Assembly (NCBI GenBank): GCA_955651735.1
Contig: CATPAM010000514.1
Span: 1 to 10,872, forward strand
DNA length: 10,872 nucleotides
Source: Candidatus Acidiferrales bacterium
Lineage (GTDB): Bacteria > Acidobacteriota > Terriglobia > Acidiferrales > UBA7541
Direction of reading: 5' to 3'
In this document: positions 6,609-10,872 of the stretch, in pieces
Layout: the number at the start of each line of letters is the position of its first letter
How positions within the stretch are numbered: the first letter of the stretch is position 1
Translations under genes and position numbers: made by a program
The notes under the pieces: generated by a model
Database searches by the model: none
Seen by the model: only the letters and a program-made list of their open reading frames with translations
What the model was told of the DNA's origin: nothing

Positions 6609-7202
6609 TCAGAGCGAGCTTGCCAGCTCCTGCGAAAGCACTTCGGCCTTCTTCGCTGCGTTTTTCGCGCGCGTCCAATCTCCGCTGTTGGCTGCCTCGC
6701 GGGCTTCGGCCATGAAGCTGCGGACTTTCGACGCCAGGTCTTGCTGCATGGCGTTCAGCGCCTTCCCGTCGGCGGCGCCGATGTTGCGCTCTGCGACGCC
6801 CAAGCTCTGGCTGGTTTGCTGCTGCGCAGCGCTGGCTTCCGCGGCGGTCAACTGCGGCGCGATCTGGGGCACGCCTGGTTTGTTGGCTGTATCATTTTGC
6901 GAAGAATTGCTCGCAGGCAGGCGAGGCCGCGCGGGAACGCGCGCGATGACTAGCGCCGATGGAGGCGGCTGAACATCGAGCGTTGCGCCCGCGAGAGGAT
7001 CCTCACTTTCTTCGATCTCTGCCGACGCACCAGCCGGTGCCAAAGGATGCGCGTATGCAAGCGTACTCCACGGAAACGGAGTGGCTTTTACATGCCGCCC
7101 GGCGCATCCGCTCATCAACAAGATGCAGGCGCACGAGGCAGCAACGCCAAATCGCGCGCACCAGTGCTGCGAAAGTTGACAGAGCTGAGTAGTTCCCGTC
7201 AT
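6609..7202 (-). CDS. Lipoprotein following the histidine kinase, unknown function
   Basis: A 197-residue protein with a lipoprotein signal: a basic and hydrophobic N-terminus and the lipobox LLMSGC, lipidated Cys at 33. The mature part has a Pro/Ala-rich, disordered-looking middle (about 60-115), a Gln/Ala-rich stretch, and a helical C-terminus (about 145-197, with AREAANSGDWTRAKNAAKKAEVL) that resembles a single TPR-like helix pair. The ATG at 7202 lies two bases after the kinase stop and has only a weak site (TGAGA), so translation is probably coupled to the kinase. I do not recognise a named family. Position suggests an envelope accessory to the kinase, for example a periplasmic sensor partner, but this is inference. 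The signal region also holds Cys 8, 15, 24 and 26, which is unusually many. Confidence 0.82.
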   Translation of the reverse strand: MTGTTQLCQLSQHWCARFGVAASCACILLMSGCAGRHVKATPFPWSTLAYAHPLAPAGASAEIEESEDPLAGATLDVQPPPSALVIARVPARPRLPASNSSQNDTANKPGVPQIAPQLTAAEASAAQQQTSQSLGVAERNIGAADGKALNAMQQDLASKVRSFMAEAREAANSGDWTRAKNAAKKAEVLSQELASSL

Positions 7203-7204
7203 TC

Positions 7205-9064
7205 TCAGGCCGCGAGCGGCAGCTCGATGCGGAAAGTCGTTCCCCGGCCAACCTCCGTCGTAAAGTCTATCGAACCGTTGTGAAGCTGTACAATTCGGAA
7301 CGTGCTGGCCAATCCGATGCCGCTGCCGCCGGGTCGCGTTGTAAAGAAAAGCTGAAAAATTTTCTGGCGATTCTCCACCGGAATGCCTTTGCCGGTATCG
7401 CCCACGGTAATCTCGGCCATTTCGCCGCGGCGGCTGAGCATCAAGCGCAGTTGCCCGCCGCCGGGCATGGCCTCGACGGCGTTGAGCACAAGATTTAGCA
7501 CCGCTTGCTTCAATAGGGCGCGATCCACATAGACTTCCGGTACGTCAATTGGCAAGAGCTGCGCCACATGTATTTTCGCTTTCTGCAACTGCGGCTTGGC
7601 GATCTCAATCACTTCTTTCAGGACGTCGGCGAGCTGCGTGGCTTCCAGGCGCACGTCCATGGGGCGTGTAAAATCAAGGAAGCGCTTGACCACTGCGTCG
7701 AGACGGTCGATCTCCTTGTCCAGCACCTGCACGGCTTGCTGCGAGCCGCTGTCCGGCTCCGGCGGCAGCGATTCTTTGAGATTTTCCAGCCACAGGCGCA
7801 TGGAGTTCAGTGGATTCTTCACTTCATGCGCAACGCCCGCGGTGATGCGCCCCAGCGCGGCGAGCCGCTCGCTGACCTGCAACTGCGTGTTGATGCTTTC
7901 GATGGAGTCGAGGTCGCGCAGCGTCACCAGCGCTCCCATGCGTTCGCCATCTTCCTGAATCGCCTGCACGCTCACGCCGACGCGCCTGGTTCCTGCGGCG
8001 GTTTCCAGGTCCGTCTCGGCCGCAATCTCGCTCAGTTCGTCGCCCTGCACGTGCAGGACTGCGTGCAGTGGATGCCCTAGCGGGAAAATTTCGTTCACGC
8101 GGCGTCCCAAAAAGTGCCCGGCGGGTGCCCCCAGGAATTTCTCCGCTGCAGGGCTGACCATCACGGCGCGTGCATCACGCGTGAACAGCAGGAGGCCGTC
8201 CTCCAGTCCGGCCATCACCGAATCCATGTTCTCGCGCAAGGTGCTGAAAATTTCGTGGACGCCGCGCAGTTGCTGCCCGACTTGCGTAATTTTCCGACGC
8301 ACCTGCCCAAGCTCGTCAGTGCTACCGGTGAATCCCTTCGCGTCTCCCGTCGGGGCATCGTATTGCCCGGCGGAAATGCGATCCAATTGCGCGGAGATAT
8401 CGCTGAGCGGCGCGAGCGTCGCCCGGCTGACCACCGCGGCGAGCACCGTCGAGATCACCAGCGCCAGCAAAACGATGGTGCCGAATTTCCGCACGTTGCC
8501 GGAAATTTCATTAAGCAGCAGTCCGGAAGACACCACCACGCGCACTTCGCCAAAGGGCTGATCGCCGTTGTTGAACGGAAAATCCAGCTCGTATACCTGC
8601 GGCGGCCCGGCCAGCACCCTGGCCTGGTGAAGATAGCCGCGCCGCGTTAGCTGCGAGATATTGGTTCGCCGCGCCAGGAATTTTCCGCGCAGCGATTCGT
8701 CCGTCGAAATAAGGACTTTTCCTTCATTGTTCGTAATCGAAACTTCATAGATGGTTTGCGTATCGAGCTTGGCGGCTTTCAGCTGGGCATTCAGCCCCTC
8801 GCTCATTCGGAACGCTTTCTCAACGTAGGCGTTGATGTCGGCCGGGTCGTTTGAATCGGGACGCAGTCCGCGCTCCGCGGCTTCCGCCAGGGCACGCTTG
8901 GCTTGCACGAATACCTGGTTCGCAATCTCCAGCGTGCGTTTGTCGGTTTGCTGCAGGACCAGCTCGAATAGGGTCGCGACAAAGACCGCGGACAGCACTG
9001 CCACCACGAGCAGCACCAAGCCCGTCATAATCAGCGTGAGTTTCGTGCGCAGCCGCAGCTGCAT
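7205..9064 (-). CDS. Membrane sensor histidine kinase (NtrB/NtrY-like), HAMP and PAS
   Basis: A 619-residue sensor kinase. Membrane helix 1 is at about residues 10-33. An extracytoplasmic sensor domain of about 160 residues (34-193) has a Cache-like pattern (VSITNNEGKVLIS, 108-120). Helix 2 is at about 194-214, then HAMP (about 214-270), a PAS domain (about 275-390), a dimerisation/phosphoacceptor domain with H413 in GVAHEVKNPLNSM, and an ATPase domain. The ATPase domain shows the N box (N524, N528), the G1 box VGDTGKG (D556) and the F/G2 region with FFTTRPGGSGIGLA. All catalytic motifs look intact. The HEVKNPL H box and the adjacent NtrC-type regulator place it in the NtrB/NtrY-like group. 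The ligand is unknown. The gene starts nine bases after the regulator stop and ends two bases before the lipoprotein start. It should phosphorylate the regulator encoded just upstream. Confidence 0.96.
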   Translation of the reverse strand: MQLRLRTKLTLIMTGLVLLVVAVLSAVFVATLFELVLQQTDKRTLEIANQVFVQAKRALAEAAERGLRPDSNDPADINAYVEKAFRMSEGLNAQLKAAKLDTQTIYEVSITNNEGKVLISTDESLRGKFLARRTNISQLTRRGYLHQARVLAGPPQVYELDFPFNNGDQPFGEVRVVVSSGLLLNEISGNVRKFGTIVLLALVISTVLAAVVSRATLAPLSDISAQLDRISAGQYDAPTGDAKGFTGSTDELGQVRRKITQVGQQLRGVHEIFSTLRENMDSVMAGLEDGLLLFTRDARAVMVSPAAEKFLGAPAGHFLGRRVNEIFPLGHPLHAVLHVQGDELSEIAAETDLETAAGTRRVGVSVQAIQEDGERMGALVTLRDLDSIESINTQLQVSERLAALGRITAGVAHEVKNPLNSMRLWLENLKESLPPEPDSGSQQAVQVLDKEIDRLDAVVKRFLDFTRPMDVRLEATQLADVLKEVIEIAKPQLQKAKIHVAQLLPIDVPEVYVDRALLKQAVLNLVLNAVEAMPGGGQLRLMLSRRGEMAEITVGDTGKGIPVENRQKIFQLFFTTRPGGSGIGLASTFRIVQLHNGSIDFTTEVGRGTTFRIELPLAA

Positions 9065-9073
9065 CGAGTGTCT

Positions 9074-10498
9074 CTACACCGTTTCGGCGCGTTCGCCGCC
9101 GTATTCCTTTAATTTGTTGTGCAGTGTCTTCAGGCTGATGCCCAGCAAATCCGCTGCGCGCGTCTTGTTGTTTCCCGTGGCATTCAACGTTTGCAGGATG
9201 AGTTCGCGTTCCATGGCATCCACCGTCGCGCCCACGGGGAATTTGATGCCCGACAAATCGCTCGGTCCCTTGCCTTGCGATTTCCCGAATTCATCGGGCA
9301 GGCAGCTCCGCGTGATCAGGTCCTTTTCGCACATGATCGTCGAACGTTCCAGCGCGTTGCGCAGCTCGCGGATGTTGCCCGGCCAGGTGTGGCTCATGAA
9401 AATGTCCATCACCTCCGCGCCGACGCCGCGGACGTGCTTGCCGTGCTTTTCGTTCACGTCGTGAAGGATATATTCCACCAGCAGGGGGATGTCGTCTTTG
9501 TGATCGCGCAAAGCTGGCAAATGAATGTGAAACACATTCAGACGAAAGAAAAGATCCTGGCGCATCTGCCCTTGTCCGACGGCGCTCTCCGGGTCCTTGT
9601 TTGTTGCGGCAAGCACGCGCACGTCGACGGGAGTTTCGCTCTTGCTGCCCAGCCGCCGCACCTTGCGGTCTTCCAGCACGCGCAGCAGCTTGGCTTGCGT
9701 TGGCGCGGGCATTTCTCCGATTTCGTCGAGCAACAGTGTTCCGCCGTCGGCCAGCTCGAAGCAGCCGATGCGGCGCTCCGCCGCGCCGGTGAAAGCGCCG
9801 CGCTCGTGCCCAAAAATTTCGCTCTCCATCAACGTTTCTGGAATCGCCGAGCAATTGATGGCCACGAACGGCCCGCCCGCGCGGGGCGAAAGCTTGTGAA
9901 TCGTTCGCGCAACGATCTCCTTGCCGGACCCGGTCTCGCCGGTAATCAACACCGATGCTGAACTGGGTGCGGCCATCTCCACGATGCGCATCACGTCCTG
10001 CATCGACTTCGAGCCGCCCACCAAATCGCCGAGCCGCCCAGTTTCACGCAACTGCCGCTGCAACACCGCCAATTGCCGCGCATCGCGCGCTTTACTCAGC
10101 GCGCGGTCCAGCAGCGCTCGCAACACCGGCCCCTTCAGCGGCTTTTCGATGTACCAGAAGGCGCCTGCTTCTATGGCCGCCACGGCGCGCTCGTCGTTTC
10201 CTTTTCCGGTGATGATGATCGCCGGGACATCGTGCAGATCCGCGCCCAACTGCTTCAGCAGGTTCAGCCCGTTCATTCCCGGCAGCTCCACGTCGGCAAT
10301 CAGCGTGTCCGGCTGGTAGCTGGCAAATTTTGCCAGCACGTCTTCGGCGCTGGGCACGCCCAGGACGTCATAGCCCCATTTTTGCAGCAGCTGCTCGTAG
10401 CCTTTTCGCGCGTTGTCTTCGTCTTCGACAATCAGAACACGGTCTTTTCGCTCTCCGGTCTCAACCGCGCGCACCGCCATTTTCGTATCGTCGCCCAT
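9074..10498 (-). CDS. NtrC-type sigma-54-dependent response regulator
   Basis: A 474-residue activator from the ATG at 10498. An in-frame ATG at 10546 would add 16 residues but lacks a ribosome site, while AGGGAGAGG precedes 10498. The receiver domain (about 20-135) has the acidic cluster EDED (25-28), phosphoacceptor D69 in IADVELPG, T97 and K119. The AAA+ domain (about 155-390) has Walker A GETGSGKE (187-194), the sigma-54-contacting loop GAFTGA (234-239), Walker B LLLDE (255-259) and the WPGN region. The Fis-type helix-turn-helix is at about 432-469 (NNKTRAADLLGISLKTLHNKL). Every key motif is intact, so it should open sigma-54 promoters when phosphorylated by the adjacent kinase. Targets are unknown, and I saw no convincing sigma-54 promoter in the window. 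It is the first gene of the minus-strand run. Confidence 0.97.
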   Translation of the reverse strand: MGDDTKMAVRAVETGERKDRVLIVEDEDNARKGYEQLLQKWGYDVLGVPSAEDVLAKFASYQPDTLIADVELPGMNGLNLLKQLGADLHDVPAIIITGKGNDERAVAAIEAGAFWYIEKPLKGPVLRALLDRALSKARDARQLAVLQRQLRETGRLGDLVGGSKSMQDVMRIVEMAAPSSASVLITGETGSGKEIVARTIHKLSPRAGGPFVAINCSAIPETLMESEIFGHERGAFTGAAERRIGCFELADGGTLLLDEIGEMPAPTQAKLLRVLEDRKVRRLGSKSETPVDVRVLAATNKDPESAVGQGQMRQDLFFRLNVFHIHLPALRDHKDDIPLLVEYILHDVNEKHGKHVRGVGAEVMDIFMSHTWPGNIRELRNALERSTIMCEKDLITRSCLPDEFGKSQGKGPSDLSGIKFPVGATVDAMERELILQTLNATGNNKTRAADLLGISLKTLHNKLKEYGGERAETV

Positions 10499-10507
10499 GC
10501 GGCTCTG

Positions 10508-10516
10508 CCTCTCCCT
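10508..10516 (-). promoter_or_regulatory. Ribosome binding site fixing the regulator start at 10498
   Basis: On the minus strand AGGGAGAGG (plus-strand 10508-10516) lies nine bases before the ATG at 10498. No comparable site precedes the upstream in-frame ATG at 10546, so the shorter regulator is preferred. Confidence 0.65.
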
Positions 10517-10570
10517 GAGTACACTTGGCGTATTCGATTTCTGCATAGGCTGGATGCTTTGACTGTAACA

Positions 10571-10586
10571 AGCCGCTTAGCCGCTT
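10571..10586. repeat. Tandem 8-bp direct repeat upstream of the regulator gene
   Basis: AGCCGCTT occurs twice with no gap (10571-10578, 10579-10586), about 75-90 bases before the regulator start, in the probable promoter zone of the regulator-kinase run. It could be a pair of half-sites for a regulator; the function is not known. Confidence 0.6.
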
Positions 10587-10665
10587 GCCAAGCATATGAA
10601 AATCGAAACTGGTAGGGGCGCAGCCCGCCCGCGGCAGGCGGGCACGCTGCGCCCCAGCTTGGCAA
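10585..10665. repeat. Nested inverted-repeat element (REP-like) between genes
   Basis: A strong core hairpin pairs GGGGCGCAGC (10615-10624) with GCTGCGCCCC (10646-10655), ten perfect pairs. Inside it CCGCC (10625-10629) pairs with GGCGG (10637-10641); in the alternative register GCCCGCC pairs with GGCGGGC. Outside the core, TTGCCAAGC (10585-10593) and GCTTGGCAA (10657-10665) form a further perfect 9-bp inverted repeat. The nested layout in a gene-free gap resembles a REP or small palindromic repeat. It also lies directly downstream of the minus-strand gene ending at 10679, so it could work as a transcription end, but the T-rich stretch after it (minus strand, TTTCGATTTT) is imperfect and about ten bases further on. 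Confidence 0.7.
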
Positions 10666-10678
10666 AGTCTTGAATGAA

Positions 10679-10872
10679 CTAATCCTTCAGCAAATACAAA
10701 GCTCGCTCTAACTCTAACTCCAGCTTGGCGCCCTTCGGCAGATCGATTTCGTGACCGCGTCCTGATTCCATCAGGTACGCCGCAATCGCGCCCGCTGCCG
10801 CTCCCTCTGCGACTTCCTTCTTATCTTTGTGCTTCACGCCTTTGACCGCGCCGATTGCTGCGCCTGCTGCCG
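10679..10872 (-). CDS. 3' end of a gene for a glycine-zipper protein, cut by the window edge
   Basis: The last 63 codons and TAG stop (10679-10681) of a minus-strand gene whose start lies beyond the window. The visible protein begins with a Gly/Ala-rich stretch (AAGAAIGAVKG), a charged loop KHKDKKE, a second Ala-rich helix (AEGAAAGAIAAYLM), then RGHEIDLPKGAKLELELERAL and LLKD at the end. The C-terminus lines up without gaps with the end of the protein encoded at 4642-5415: RGxExxLPxGxxL is shared, and 11 of 23 residues are identical by my hand alignment. It therefore probably belongs to the same kind of glycine-zipper and beta-strand envelope protein. The missing N-terminus prevents a fuller call. 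Confidence 0.78.
   Translation of the reverse strand, partial: AAGAAIGAVKGVKHKDKKEVAEGAAAGAIAAYLMESGRGHEIDLPKGAKLELELERALYLLKD

Noticed and set aside
7568..8080. Plus-strand frames antisense to the histidine kinase
   Set aside because: These are shadows of intact kinase motifs (H413 and the PAS region) in GC-rich DNA, with no initiation sites.
9119..9961. A 280-codon plus-strand frame antisense to the response regulator
   Set aside because: The regulator frame contains every expected catalytic and binding motif. The antisense translation is His/Gln/Arg-rich with no recognisable domain.
10584..10600. Sigma-54-type promoter (TTGGCAAG...GC, minus strand) upstream of the regulator
   Set aside because: The GG and GC elements are separated by 11 bases where the family requires 10, and the -12 element is not TTGC-like.

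Overview
The window is GC-rich bacterial chromosome with closely packed genes, and I see no mobile element, CRISPR array, tRNA or rRNA. Gene content and protein style suggest an acidobacterium or similar soil bacterium: an NfeD-like/flotillin/PspA cluster, a short NodB deacetylase, a VirB10-like barrel protein outside any conjugation locus, and an NtrY/NtrC-type pair. That placement rests on recognition of gene families, not on a marker gene, and is tentative.

Layout. (1) Positions 111-4276, plus strand: an NfeD-like membrane protein, a flotillin (SPFH) protein, a 46-residue single-span membrane protein, a PspA/IM30 protein, a NodB-type polysaccharide deacetylase, and a small four-cysteine protein whose start overlaps the deacetylase stop. 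(2) Position 4287-4487, minus strand: a 66-residue protein of unknown function. (3) Position 4642-5415, plus strand: a secreted protein with a TrbI/VirB10-like beta domain and a glycine-zipper helix. (4) Positions 10498 down to 5433, minus strand: a compact run in the order NtrC-type sigma-54 activator, membrane histidine kinase, lipoprotein, and ThiO-type glycine oxidase, with gaps of 9, 2 and 45 bases. (5) Position 10499-10678: a gene-free stretch with a strong nested hairpin, an outer inverted repeat and a tandem 8-bp repeat. (6) Position 10679-10872, minus strand: the 3' end of a further gene whose C-terminus resembles that of the protein in (3).

How the genes may work together. The first block looks like an envelope-maintenance unit. 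NfeD-like proteins pair with flotillins in membrane microdomains, and PspA binds and protects stressed inner membrane. The small membrane protein between flotillin and PspA is the least expected member and could be a partner or adaptor. The second block couples a periplasm-facing kinase and its sigma-54 activator to a lipoprotein encoded two bases after the kinase, so the lipoprotein could be a sensory accessory. ThiO at the end of the run is probably a metabolic passenger. No known system is claimed as new. The best candidates for something undescribed are the small membrane protein, the kinase-linked lipoprotein, and the barrel/glycine-zipper proteins found at two sites in the window.
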